The notes: a model not told the origin generated them from the sequence alone. A stretch of 41,238 nt of DNA from Candidatus Woesearchaeota archaeon (GCA_016177265.1 JACOVP010000020.1:1-41238), one strand, 5' to 3'; shown: positions 1 through 7,245, counted from the first letter of the stretch. A program made the numbers and translations.

Positions 1-199
1 ATGTTTTTTCTTGATCCAATCTTTTGTTGGAGTCAAGAGTTTTTTCTACATCTGAAATACTATTACTGAGGTTTATAATAGCTGCAGAAAGAATATTTAA
101 CTCAAGTTCGTCTGAAAGATTAACTTCTTGAGCACCACCAAACGAACTAAAGATTATTGATACTAGGAAAAAAATTAAACAGATCTGTTTGTTTTCCAT
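1..199 (-). CDS. Secreted or membrane protein, partial (3' end outside window)
   Basis: Reading the minus strand from an ATG at 199 gives an open frame that runs off the left edge: 66 codons without a stop. It begins MENKQICLIFFLVSIIFSS, a short charged start followed by a hydrophobic stretch and then GGAQE, which looks like a signal peptide with cleavage after the GGA. The mature part is acidic and helical (LSDELELNIL, then NLSNSISDVEKTLDSNKR). It starts 3 nt after the stop of the small membrane protein gene at 203-397, so the two form an operon. I do not recognise the family, and the rest of the protein is not visible. Confidence 0.6.
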   Translation of the reverse strand, partial: MENKQICLIFFLVSIIFSSFGGAQEVNLSDELELNILSAAIINLSNSISDVEKTLDSNKRLDQEKT

Positions 200-202
200 G
201 AG

Positions 203-397
203 CTATCCATGTATAAACAATGATATCAAAGGCGACAAAATTGGGGTTAATACGACCGCAACCATTGTTGCTCCTATAATAGCTATAAAAACTCCAAATC
301 TTCTAAGAAATGCCATCGCAATTAACCATATTCCTACAAAACTTATCGATAGCTGATTCCAAATTAAATTTAAAATTCCAGATATAATTTCAACCAT
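203..397 (-). CDS. Small hydrophobic membrane protein, unknown function
   Basis: This 64-residue protein is almost entirely hydrophobic, with two probable membrane helices (roughly residues 15-31 and 34-60) separated by an Arg-Arg pair at 32-33. The ATG at 397 is preceded by a strong Shine-Dalgarno sequence GAGGAGGA (407-414, minus strand), which fixes the start and supports real translation. It is followed 3 nt later by the gene for a secreted protein that leaves the window, so the pair is probably co-expressed and acts at the membrane. I do not recognise a family. Confidence 0.6.
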   Translation of the reverse strand: MVEIISGILNLIWNQLSISFVGIWLIAMAFLRRFGVFIAIIGATMVAVVLTPILSPLISLFIHG

Positions 398-414
398 AGT
401 ATTTAATCCTCCTC

Positions 415-660
415 ATTATTAATTCCCTCAGAAATAGTATATATCTGAGAGGTCATGCCTCTTTTTTCTCTAATTTGTTATTTCTTTATATTTTAAAACT
501 TTTCTATGGCTTAGTGGCAAAATTAACCAAGAAAATAAAATAAAAAGTTATAATTATCTCTTAAAACTTTTTAGCTAGCAATACTATTACAATCTTCAAG
601 CAAAACCTAAAACTTATATCTGTCGTAGACATCTAAGAAAAGCGTAAAATCAATAGAAAA
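415..660. other. AT-rich gene-free stretch
   Basis: I see no convincing gene here. It contains a short hairpin AGAGG-TCATG-CCTCT (448-462) followed by Ts, and otherwise low-complexity AT-rich sequence. It separates the minus-strand operon to the left from the TATA box at 661-670. Confidence 0.5.
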
Positions 661-670
661 CTTTATACAT
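661..670 (+). promoter_or_regulatory. TATA box (ctttatacat)
   Basis: An archaeal-type TATA element, ctttatacat, lies 25-34 nt upstream of the ATG at 695. The spacing fits a leaderless transcript of the tiny ORF at 695-796. Confidence 0.4.
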
Positions 671-694
671 CATAAGCTATAACAAAAGTATAAC

Positions 695-796
695 ATGAAA
701 ACCATTATCCATATGAGGAAAGTAAGAAGTTCCTTTGGTATATTGAGAGGCATGCGTTCATTCACAAAAGAGGACGAATTCGAAACACATGCCTAA
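695..796 (+). CDS. Tiny ORF, possible antitoxin remnant
   Basis: A 33-residue frame lies downstream of a well-placed TATA box. The peptide is basic at first and ends SFGILRGMRSFTKEDEFETHA, where the stop falls. The pattern of an F-G-x-L-x-G segment followed by T-x-E-D-E-x-E resembles the C-terminal toxin-binding tail of archaeal antitoxins, so this may be the remnant of a longer antitoxin or a bare tail peptide. Part of the ORF lies in an inverted repeat (GGCATGCGTT at 749-758 against AACACATGCC at 784-793), so an RNA hairpin is an alternative reading. It is next to a RelE-like toxin gene on the other strand. Confidence 0.3.
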   Translation: MKTIIHMRKVRSSFGILRGMRSFTKEDEFETHA

Positions 797-847
797 GTGT
801 GTTCTAGACTCATTATAAGATTGTGTTGTCCAAATACTATGAAATAA

Positions 848-1222
848 TTATTGCTTCTTATAGCCAAAGATAGAATCATATCGCGGATGGTCGCATATTT
901 CGAAAACTACAACAATAACACTTAGTTCATCACCAGCGACATAATAGAGCAATCTCCAGAATTGGGACAGCTCCATGCGAAATAAATTAGGTAACTGCTT
1001 GAATTCTTTAGGCCATAAATGGTGTTGTACAGGATGTCCAGCAAAAGGATTTGTTTTAAGGAGATCCAAGGCATGTGTAATGCTTTTCAGAAGTTGTTTG
1101 TCTGCTTTGGCAGGAGTTTTTCCCTGTGCTTCAAGAGTATGAATCTGTGTTTCAAGTTGAGCAAGGGCAGTTTCTGCAGCACCTATAACTTTGACAATTT
1201 TTTGTTTGTCTTTTAAGTCCAT
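848..1222 (-). CDS. RelE/ParE-like toxin of a type II toxin-antitoxin pair
   Basis: This 124-residue protein starts with a Lys-rich helix-forming segment. Its second half has the look of the RelE/ParE ribonuclease fold: LLKSITHALDLLKTNPFAGHPV, then FRMELSQFWRLLYYVAGDE, a hydrophobic strand IVVVFEI and the terminal DHPRYDSIFGY. RelE family members cut mRNA in the ribosome; the C-terminal H, R and Y are candidates for that role. The ATG at 1222 overlaps the 3' end of the winged-helix gene by 10 bp, so the two are translationally coupled in the order expected for antitoxin then toxin. The assignment is by pattern; whether it is active is not shown. Confidence 0.65.
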   Translation of the reverse strand: MDLKDKQKIVKVIGAAETALAQLETQIHTLEAQGKTPAKADKQLLKSITHALDLLKTNPFAGHPVQHHLWPKEFKQLPNLFRMELSQFWRLLYYVAGDELSVIVVVFEICDHPRYDSIFGYKKQ

Positions 1223-1491
1223 GTTCTTCCTTTGCTGAGAATTGCTGCTCTATCTTCTTTTGGTAGAAATATCCAAACAACACCATAGGGAGTAAATTCT
1301 ATTTTGCCGCTGTTCTGAAGATAAGCAAGTATGACTTTCAGAGTATTGTGATTGACCTTTCTTGGGAGTCTTCGTTTAAGTTCCGCAATGCTAAGGACTT
1401 CCTTTGCTTCTCGCAGAGTATCCTCTACCATTTGTACAGTTTCCAAAGTTGGGCTATGGAGGAGTTTTGGGCGAACAAGGAGTTGAGGCAT
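1213..1491 (-). CDS. Winged-helix protein, probable antitoxin partner
   Basis: The protein (92 aa from the ATG at 1491; a TTG at 1500 would add three residues) is a compact winged helix. A helix around VQMVEDTLREAKEVL leads to an HTH (SIAELKRRLPRKVNHNTLKVILAYLQNSGKI), then a beta wing EFTPYGVVWIFLP and a basic tail. It overlaps the RelE-like toxin gene by 10 bp and is transcribed first, from a TATA box at 1520-1530, the usual layout for an antitoxin that represses its own operon. HTH-type partners of RelE-like toxins are common in archaea. Direct toxin neutralisation is inferred from context only. Confidence 0.6.
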   Translation of the reverse strand: MPQLLVRPKLLHSPTLETVQMVEDTLREAKEVLSIAELKRRLPRKVNHNTLKVILAYLQNSGKIEFTPYGVVWIFLPKEDRAAILSKGRTWT

Positions 1492-1519
1492 AGTTATCAA
1501 TAAATATCAAATAGATACA

Positions 1520-1530
1520 TATATATAAAC
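1520..1530 (-). promoter_or_regulatory. TATA box of the winged-helix/RelE operon
   Basis: On the minus strand the sequence reads GTTTATATATAT, a strong archaeal TATA box 29-39 nt upstream of the ATG at 1491. Confidence 0.55.
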
Positions 1531-1582
1531 CTTTCTATCTTAGGAGTTTGCATACTAAAGCAAGTAATCTGTTAAGTTTAGA

Positions 1583-2401
1583 TTATAAATCATCGAATGG
1601 ACTTTTAATCTTCTTCAGTTGCTCAGTGCTCACATGAAGATATCTTTCGCTCGTTGAGATTGAGGCGTGCCCGAGGAGCTGCTGTATATAGCGTATATCA
1701 GTTCCAGCCTCCAGCAAATGTGTCGCAAAACTGCTGCGTAAGGCATGACAAAAGACACGTTTCTTGATCTCTGCTTCCTTTGCAGCATCATTCACAATCC
1801 GTTGTGCCATCCTTACTGACATTGGTTTTCCGCCATGGCCAGTAAATATATAGTCTGACTGATACTTTCTTTTTTCTAAATAGAGTTGTAAATTCTGAAT
1901 CAATTGTTGTGACAAGATAATATGCCTGTCCTTTTTTCCTTTTCCACTTATGACTCTTCCCATCCTCTCGCTAAAATCCAAATCATTGACTTTCAATCGC
2001 ATGCATTCAGACACGCGCAACCCAGAAGCATACAAAAATTCTATTAAGAGTTTATGTTTAGGATTTTTCACAACAGCTAACATTTTTTTTATTTCATCCT
2101 TAGTCAACACCGTCGGTAATTTCTTCTCTATCTTTGGTGGTTTGATGTCCAAAAATACTTTTTTCTTTAACATGGTTTCATACAAAAAACGGAGTGCAGA
2201 AAGCGTTAAGTTGACAGATGCAGGTTTCAATTTCTTTTCTGCCATCAAGTGTGCTAAATACTGTTTAATATCTGTTTCAGTGATAGTTGCTGGTTCTTTT
2301 TTAGTAAACTCGAGAAATCTTTTGTTATGGATGGTATATGCCTGAATAGTCGCAGGCGTAAATCCCCTAATCTTTAACTCTGTCTCTAGCTGTTGGAGCA
2401 T
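1583..2401 (-). CDS. xerA: Tyrosine recombinase, XerA-like
   Basis: This 272-residue protein is a complete tyrosine recombinase. Residues 1-90 form the SAM-like core-binding domain (helices up to LSALRFLYETML). The catalytic domain holds all expected residues: R129 in GLRVSE, K154 in the ISGKGKKDR hairpin, H219 and R222 in HALRSS, H245 in LLGHAS and nucleophile Y254 in SERYLH. Length and motif spacing match archaeal XerA, which resolves chromosome dimers at dif. It starts at the ATG at 2401, with GAGGTGAG just upstream; a TATA-like TTTTATAAAG lies at 2436-2444. No other integrase or att-like duplication is visible, so a housekeeping role is more likely than a prophage integrase. Confidence 0.88.
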   Translation of the reverse strand: MLQQLETELKIRGFTPATIQAYTIHNKRFLEFTKKEPATITETDIKQYLAHLMAEKKLKPASVNLTLSALRFLYETMLKKKVFLDIKPPKIEKKLPTVLTKDEIKKMLAVVKNPKHKLLIEFLYASGLRVSECMRLKVNDLDFSERMGRVISGKGKKDRHIILSQQLIQNLQLYLEKRKYQSDYIFTGHGGKPMSVRMAQRIVNDAAKEAEIKKRVFCHALRSSFATHLLEAGTDIRYIQQLLGHASISTSERYLHVSTEQLKKIKSPFDDL

Positions 2402-2455
2402 TACTCACCTCTTGTTAGTTTGAAAGAAAAAAGACTTTATAAAAGTTCGTATAAT

Positions 2456-2815
2456 TCACTGCAACTCTTTCAGCAACGTTTCCAAATCAGGTCGTATCAA
2501 AAGCTTTTTCCTAGTTCTTGGTGCCAGCGATGTTCCAGTAAAAAACTGCCAAACCATATATTTATCATCATGCAGGAAGTAGAGCCGTTGTCGCCGTTCA
2601 GCTACTAGGATGCATGAGCGAACAAGAAGCTCTAAAAGCAAAGGATCAATGCTGATAGCCTGCTGCATATCAAAGGCCAAATATCGTTTTTGTTGTTTTT
2701 TTGCTTCTCCTAGATATTTTTGTAGACTAGAGAGATCATCATATCCTACATGACGGTCAAAACGAAGCGCATACAACGAAGGAACTTCAGGCACATCGAT
2801 TTTCGTAATCGGCAT
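2456..2815 (-). CDS. STAS-like small protein, function unknown
   Basis: The 119-residue protein has a STAS-type pattern: an N-terminal strand (YALRFDRHV), a strand-loop-helix unit YLAFDMQQAISIDPLLLELLVRSCILVAERRQ, a strand RLYFLHD, and a final LIRPDLETLLKEL helix like the 'fxsleeAl' end of STAS domains. STAS proteins act as protein-interaction switches; the position usually holding the phosphorylated Ser reads SIDPLLLE, so phosphorylation of the usual type is doubtful. A TATA-like GTTTATAATT at 2837-2846 suggests a leaderless mRNA starting at the ATG at 2815. The xerA promoter lies just before its stop codon, so the two genes are separate units on the same strand. The assignment is tentative. 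Confidence 0.5.
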   Translation of the reverse strand: MPITKIDVPEVPSLYALRFDRHVGYDDLSSLQKYLGEAKKQQKRYLAFDMQQAISIDPLLLELLVRSCILVAERRQRLYFLHDDKYMVWQFFTGTSLAPRTRKKLLIRPDLETLLKELQ

Positions 2816-2881
2816 AAAAAATGTACAAGAAAAAGAAATTATAAACCTTCCGTCAGAAAATCACTCTTAACTAAAGACAAA

Positions 2882-3583
2882 TTATCCGAAGTAGCTCTGC
2901 GTCTTTTGCTGATGGGTTTCCGTTGCATGCTTTGCTTTTGTTAATAAATCTTTGATTTTCTCTTCAAAGTCCTCTGCTTTTTCAAGCAAAGGTTTTACAT
3001 CTATCTTCAATCCTAAATAATCGTCCAAAACACGCATAATATTTGCTGCAGCTCTAGAGTCTGGTAACGCGCTGTGCGTCTCTGCAAAAATACAGTTGAT
3101 AGGAAAATCTTTATGCAGCAATAAAGCACCAGTCACACCCATAATGATACCTTCTTTTAACGGTTCCATCTGCTTGATACTTTTTAATTTTTTACTGTCT
3201 CCAAGGTAAAATGTTCTTGATTCCTCACTCTCCGGATTATTGCTCCCAACACCTTCCAAGCTAATAATTTCCTTCGCCTTCAAGTCTTTGGCCATCTGTA
3301 AAATATCTCTTGCTAGCTCCCATTCAAACCCAGCAACAGAAGTTAATGCATGCAGCACAACAAGATTTTCCCTTGATGAATAAAAGATACCTATTGGTTC
3401 AATCGCTTTGCCCTGATGCACTGGTACTACTGGCGGTACTTCTTCCATCCGGATATAGCCAATCTGCTGTGCATCCAAGTGCTTAATCAAAAATTCAGTC
3501 GTAATGGTGCCAACCAATCCAAACCCAGGAAATCCCTCTATGATGATCGGGCTTTTTGGCTTCTTGTGTAAAACAACCTGCAT
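2882..3583 (-). CDS. PAC2 family protein (proteasome-assembly-chaperone-like)
   Basis: From the ATG at 3583 the protein has 233 residues and shows the PAC2 core: PIIIEGFPGFGLVGTITTEFLI near the start, then VPPVVPVHQGKAIEP, VVLHALTSVAG, ELARDILQMAKDLKAKEIISLEGVG, and the C-terminal GVTGALLL plus ETHSALPDSRAAANIM. Archaeal PAC2 proteins (PbaA-type) are related to the eukaryotic proteasome assembly chaperones. The frame is open for another 35 codons upstream, but a TATA box TTATATAAAG (minus strand, about 3604-3613) lies about 25 nt before 3583, so that ATG is the likely start of a leaderless mRNA. Confidence 0.82.
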   Translation of the reverse strand: MQVVLHKKPKSPIIIEGFPGFGLVGTITTEFLIKHLDAQQIGYIRMEEVPPVVPVHQGKAIEPIGIFYSSRENLVVLHALTSVAGFEWELARDILQMAKDLKAKEIISLEGVGSNNPESEESRTFYLGDSKKLKSIKQMEPLKEGIIMGVTGALLLHKDFPINCIFAETHSALPDSRAAANIMRVLDDYLGLKIDVKPLLEKAEDFEEKIKDLLTKAKHATETHQQKTQSYFG

Positions 3584-3779
3584 AGAATTGCAGACGTCCC
3601 ATACTTTATATAACTTTCGTAGAAAAAAAGAGGTAAGAGAAAAAAGAACCTCACCAAAATTGAAGCACTGTACCTTTCTGCACATCACAAGAGCATGGTG
3701 GCAAAAGTGTATTTTGTAACTTCTAAAAAGTAGTTATAAAGAGAAAGATTTATATACTCGCAAGAAAAGCGCCTACCAT

Positions 3780-4235
3780 ATGACTCAATACATAAGAAAA
3801 AGATTAATAAGGCCAGAAAACTATAGAAAAAGAATAATGGGCGAATCTGGTGAGAGTAAAGGTATCTTAATTGAGCAGCACAATCTCTTTAAAAGAGATG
3901 TCGAACTAGAAAAAAAGTTAGGTAACGCTTTCCTCGATGCATTCAAGAAAACGATTTCATTAGATCAGCTGTGTAAAGTTGCAGAAAAGATAAGAACAGA
4001 AGTTGTGCAACGAGACTCTCAAGGATGGGATGACAGATTCTCTTACTTATTGCTTAAAGATGCTATAGAAGAGCTCGACACCTTCCACGACGACTTTACG
4101 AGGCAGGAATATGAACAGCACCCAGAAGATCTCTTGTCTTATGCACAAAAATTGCTAGGTCAAGAAACAGCCACATTTTTCATCGCTCTTCCGCAGCGAA
4201 TACGAGTAGGCATTAGTTACCTTAAAGAAGAATAA
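3780..4235 (+). CDS. Conserved-looking hypothetical protein
   Basis: This 151-residue protein is soluble, highly charged and predicted mostly helical. It begins with a basic segment (YIRKRLIRPENYRKRIM) and continues with acidic and basic amphipathic helices (LEKKLGNAFLDAFKKTISLDQLCKVAEKIRTEV, then LLLKDAIEELDTF). TTTATATA at 3749-3756 is correctly spaced for a leaderless start at 3780; M20 is a possible internal start. It ends 3 bp before the stop of the convergent gene 4239-4940. I do not recognise the family. Confidence 0.6.
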   Translation: MTQYIRKRLIRPENYRKRIMGESGESKGILIEQHNLFKRDVELEKKLGNAFLDAFKKTISLDQLCKVAEKIRTEVVQRDSQGWDDRFSYLLLKDAIEELDTFHDDFTRQEYEQHPEDLLSYAQKLLGQETATFFIALPQRIRVGISYLKEE

Positions 4236-4238
4236 TAA

Positions 4239-4940
4239 TTATTTCTGATGAAATATTCTCTTTCTGTAAAAATATATAAAAATCAAGCAAAGGACAAGGA
4301 AGAGGAGAGCCAAAATTGTAGAATTGCTAACTATCTCAGCTGCAGCATAACCAACACCACCTTTCTGTTGAAACCACACGAGTAAAAAGAGAAAGCCGAT
4401 GAAGAAAATGAGGATGATACTAATTGTCTTCTGATCCCCAGCTACTTCCCTTCTTTTCTGATATTCGTACATCTTCTTAATTTCCCAATGTCTGTGTAAG
4501 ACATGACTTCCTAGAGGAGGATAAGCTCCACCTTCATATCGTTCAGAAATTCTTCCTTCCAAGCGTTTTCTCTGCCATTTCCCACCAGTTTTCTCATACA
4601 GTTTTTCTCCATACTCACTTGAACCCCTTACAAGTTCGTGTGTTTTTCCAATAAATCCTTTCTCAAACAGATCTTCAGCTTTTGATCGAGAAAGATATTT
4701 CTTTCCTTCAAGATATTGAGCAGGCCCCCAGAATCTGACGATAGAAGTAGCATGAGGATGATGTTCACTTGTTCCATATCGAGGCTCTTGATGCCATAAT
4801 TCTACCCATTCACCTTTCTCTACCTTTTCATTTGATTCGAGATAAATCTTAACAGCTTCTTCTCTTGGTGCTCCGGCCACAATAGCATTTCTTACCTCTT
4901 CACTTTCACTGATAATTGCTTCTAGTTTCTTTTTATCCAC
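4239..4940 (-). CDS. Hypothetical protein with two C-terminal membrane helices
   Basis: The 233-residue protein starts with GTG at 4940. Its first 165 residues are soluble and charged, with many His, Trp and Tyr residues (ELWHQEPRYGTSEHHPHATSIVRFWG, GSHVLHRHWEIKKMYEYQ). Two membrane helices follow: ISIILIFFIGFLFLLVWF and ILALLFLVLCLIFIYFY, with a basic tail RKRIFHQK. The topology suggests a large N-terminal domain and a short C-terminal tail on the cytoplasmic side. A TATA-like TTTATTAAG (minus strand, around 4963-4971) stands about 25 nt before the GTG. I do not recognise the soluble domain. Confidence 0.6.
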   Translation of the reverse strand: MDKKKLEAIISESEEVRNAIVAGAPREEAVKIYLESNEKVEKGEWVELWHQEPRYGTSEHHPHATSIVRFWGPAQYLEGKKYLSRSKAEDLFEKGFIGKTHELVRGSSEYGEKLYEKTGGKWQRKRLEGRISERYEGGAYPPLGSHVLHRHWEIKKMYEYQKRREVAGDQKTISIILIFFIGFLFLLVWFQQKGGVGYAAAEIVSNSTILALLFLVLCLIFIYFYRKRIFHQK

Positions 4941-5022
4941 AACCCAACTAGGGAAACTACACTTAATAAAATTTATTATGAAGAAAAAGACTTTTAAACT
5001 CCTTTCCTGTCAAACACTTTAC

Positions 5023-5116
5023 GGGTCCATAGCTCAGGCTGGTAGAGCACTTGTCATCAAGAAGATGGGTGAAGCTCTTAACCAAGGGGTCGTGGGTTCA
5101 AATCCCACTGGATCCG
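5023..5116 (+). tRNA. tRNA-Lys (anticodon CTT) with a 20-nt intron
   Basis: The acceptor stem is GGGTCCA (5023-5029) pairing with TGGATCC (5109-5115), with G discriminator at 5116 and no encoded CCA. The D arm is GCTC/GAGC, and the T arm is GTGGG-TTCAAAT-CCCAC (5092-5108). After removal of 5054-5073 the anticodon arm is CTTGG-CTCTTAA-CCAAG, with U33, anticodon CTT at 5077-5079 and a 5-bp stem; the variable loop is GGGTC. Without removing the intron no acceptable anticodon arm with T33 forms. A TTTTAAA element at 4992-4998 could be its TATA box. The TOPRIM-protein gene begins 3 nt later. Confidence 0.93.
5054..5073 (+). other. tRNA intron at position 30/31 (bulge-helix-bulge)
   Basis: The intron boundaries fit a textbook bulge-helix-bulge: outer helix GAG/CTC, 3-nt bulge AAG (cut AA^G), 4-bp central helix CACT/GGTG, 3-nt bulge TGT (cut TG^T), and inner helix CATC/GATG closed by loop AAGAA. 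Cutting there leaves exactly the exons that rebuild a perfect Lys anticodon stem. The site lies between nucleotides 30 and 31, inside the anticodon stem, not at the usual 37/38. Confidence 0.85.
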
Positions 5117-5119
5117 CTC

Positions 5120-5524
5120 ATGCTCATGGAATCACTTGATGATTGGTTGCAGTATCTAAGAGAAAATAAAAAGTGCATCGTGGTGGAAGGGAAAAGCGAT
5201 CGAGAGGCATTAATGTCTTTGGGGATAACAACCATTCTGACTATTGCACAAAAACCATTCTATCAAGTTGCAGAATCCATCAAAGAAAAAAAAATTTGCA
5301 TCCTCACCGATCTTGACGCTGAAGGGAAAAAATTATTTGCTAAGATAAACCGCTATTGCCAGCAGCATGGTATACGAGTGGACAACACACCACGAGCATT
5401 TCTCTTCAAGCACACAACGCTCACGCAAATAGAAGGTCTCCCGCATTATTTACTGGCGCAACACGGTAAACATCGAGTCAAAGATGTTATCTTCGATGCA
5501 GCACGTGTGGAACGTGGCACCTAA
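5120..5524 (+). CDS. TOPRIM-domain protein, UPF0292-like
   Basis: The protein has 134 residues from the ATG at 5120 (an in-frame ATG follows at 5126). It is a single TOPRIM domain: KCIVVEGKSDREAL carries the catalytic-type Glu, and ICILTDLDAEGKKL carries the DxD motif with the following Glu. Small archaeal proteins of this kind (UPF0292) resemble the TOPRIM domains of RNase M5 and primases; their substrate is not established to my knowledge. The gene lies 3 nt behind tRNA-Lys, so it is probably cotranscribed and tRNA 3' cleavage would leave a leader of only CTC. Its last 75 bp overlap the convergent DUF58 gene. Confidence 0.78.
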   Translation: MLMESLDDWLQYLRENKKCIVVEGKSDREALMSLGITTILTIAQKPFYQVAESIKEKKICILTDLDAEGKKLFAKINRYCQQHGIRVDNTPRAFLFKHTTLTQIEGLPHYLLAQHGKHRVKDVIFDAARVERGT

Positions 5525-6304
5525 GCCCTCTGCTAGGCGTTTCAATCGTAAGTTGTGGTCTTGCAGCTTTGACAGGTAATTCTTCCGCAGGAAAGGGCTA
5601 ATATACGTGCGCAAAGTGCTGTGTGTTTCACTGTCTTTCAGGTTAAACTCACCGCTTAAATCCAGACTTAATTCAACTTCATCTAATACCTGGATCAGTT
5701 TGATAGTATTATTCTTAAACCCAAACAAAGCACGTTTGACTTGCTCAGGTTCATAGAGGAAATCAGAAATGATAACAATCATCGATCTCGAGTCAATGAA
5801 TTTTGCATAGTTCATAAGAGATTCTTCAAATTTGGATTCTCCTGCTGGTTGTTTCGTCCGCAAGTAATCAAGAATGGTCACTAATTGCCGTTTTCCTCGT
5901 CTTGGTTTGAAGCGATCCAGTTTGTCAGAAAACGTTGATAAGACAAAACGCTCATTATTTTTCAAAGCCATGTATGCAAACCCAATGCCAAGCATAGCAG
6001 CATATTCATGCTTCTTCGTTTGATCGCTGCCAAAGTTCATGCTGTTGCTAAAATCAAGAATAATATGCACGGTTAAATTGCGTTCTTCTTCTCTCCGTTT
6101 GATATGGAGCCTGTCTGTCCTTCCGTACACTTTCCAGTCAATCGATCGGTAATCGTCGCCAGGAGCATACAGCCTGTGGTCCTTGAAAATCAATCCTTGT
6201 CCGCCGTGCATACTTTCCCGTTGCCCGATGTAGTTTGATGCCACCCGTTTATTGATAATCAAGCTTAGGCGATGCAGATGGCGTAAGAAATCAGTCTCGA
6301 TCAT
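5450..6304 (-). CDS. DUF58 protein with vWA-like domain
   Basis: This 284-residue protein has the DUF58 hallmark segment YAPGDDYRSIDWKVYGR followed by IKRREEERN (residues 46-76), then a von Willebrand A fold with the metal-site motif DxSxS at D84, S86 and S88 (ILDFSNSM) and a later IVIISDFLYEP strand. DUF58 proteins are regular partners of MoxR AAA+ ATPases; the pair is thought to work as a chaperone or metal-insertion machine. It is the last gene of a seven-gene operon and overlaps the MoxR gene by ATGA (6301-6304). There is no signal peptide or membrane segment, so it should be cytoplasmic. Confidence 0.85.
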   Translation of the reverse strand: MIETDFLRHLHRLSLIINKRVASNYIGQRESMHGGQGLIFKDHRLYAPGDDYRSIDWKVYGRTDRLHIKRREEERNLTVHIILDFSNSMNFGSDQTKKHEYAAMLGIGFAYMALKNNERFVLSTFSDKLDRFKPRRGKRQLVTILDYLRTKQPAGESKFEESLMNYAKFIDSRSMIVIISDFLYEPEQVKRALFGFKNNTIKLIQVLDEVELSLDLSGEFNLKDSETHSTLRTYISPFLRKNYLSKLQDHNLRLKRLAEGLGATFHTCCIEDNIFDSMFTVLRQ

Positions 6305-7245
6305 TTTAGCAGATAACCAATGACATCGTCCTCATCAAAATTATTCCGCTCAGCTTCAAAGTTTAAGATAATGCGATGCCTCAAGATGGGATACACCATC
6401 TCCTTAACATCATTCTTAGTCACATAATTTCTGCCATCCAGCAAGGCATTCGCTTTCGCTGCCAAAATCAAGCCAATAGATGCTCGTGGTGACGCTCCAT
6501 ATTCAATTAATTCTTTGCGTTCTCTGGTTTTCTTGACAATTTCCACGGCATACTTGCGGACATCTTGAGCAATGGGGATCTGTCGCACCAGTTCTTGTAG
6601 TTTGAAAATAGCTTCTTTCTTCAGCAGAGGTTTTAGGTCTGGCATTTTTTGATCAAACTCCGTATATCTCGTCACGATCTCTACTTCTTCGTTGAAGTTA
6701 GGATAGTCTGTTTTAACTTTAAACAAGAAACGATCACTCTGCGCTTCAGGCAGTAAATAAACTCCTTCTTGCTCAATAGGATTTTGTGTTGCCAGGACAA
6801 AAAACGGTTTTTCCAGTTTGTAGGTATGGTTGCCTACAGTTACCTGTCGTTCCTGCATAGCCTCTAAGAGTGCAGATTGCGTCTTTGGTGTTGCCCTATT
6901 AATCTCATCCATCAGCACGACGTTCGCAAACACAGGGCCAGGTTGAAACTTGAATTCTCTGCTACCCTTCCCATCTTCCAGCACATACGTTCCAGTAATG
7001 TCCGAGGGCATCAAATCAGGCGTGCCTTGGATACGAGAGAACTTCAGATCCATCAGCTTTGCTAACGTGCTCACCGTCAAGGTCTTTGCTAACCCCGGAT
7101 ATCCCTCGAGAAGTGCATTGCTGTCCGTCAAGATGGCAATAATAATCTGTTTCACAACATGTCTTTGCCCGACAACAACCTTGCCAACCTCATTGAAAAT
7201 AACTTCAAATGCTTCTTTTGCTTTCTGGATGGATTCAGTGGTCAT
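6301..7245 (-). CDS. MoxR-family AAA+ ATPase
   Basis: The 314-residue protein is a typical MoxR ATPase: Walker A GYPGLAKT (residues 48-55), Walker B VVLMDEINRA (109-118), the pre-sensor helix TPKTQSALLEAMQERQVTV and sensor 1 ATQNP (152-156), followed by LPEAQSDRF and the C-terminal lid ending SPRASIGLILAAKA. MoxR proteins use ATP to remodel partner complexes and are usually encoded with DUF58 and vWA proteins, as here. It overlaps its neighbours at both ends by ATGA, indicating translational coupling. No specific substrate can be named. Confidence 0.93.
   Translation of the reverse strand: MTTESIQKAKEAFEVIFNEVGKVVVGQRHVVKQIIIAILTDSNALLEGYPGLAKTLTVSTLAKLMDLKFSRIQGTPDLMPSDITGTYVLEDGKGSREFKFQPGPVFANVVLMDEINRATPKTQSALLEAMQERQVTVGNHTYKLEKPFFVLATQNPIEQEGVYLLPEAQSDRFLFKVKTDYPNFNEEVEIVTRYTEFDQKMPDLKPLLKKEAIFKLQELVRQIPIAQDVRKYAVEIVKKTRERKELIEYGASPRASIGLILAAKANALLDGRNYVTKNDVKEMVYPILRHRIILNFEAERNNFDEDDVIGYLLK

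Noticed and set aside
447..467. Rho-independent-like terminator (AGAGG hairpin followed by Ts)
   Set aside because: No plus-strand gene lies upstream of it, and the neighbouring genes are on the minus strand and start further left; a 5-bp stem is expected by chance in such AT-rich sequence.
1583..2401. Prophage or integrative-element integrase
   Set aside because: Length and motifs match archaeal XerA, there is no tRNA att duplication near it and no viral genes around.
5051..5119. N-terminal extension of the TOPRIM protein through the tRNA gene
   Set aside because: Those 23 codons are the tRNA-Lys anticodon arm, intron and T arm; the frame is open only by chance.
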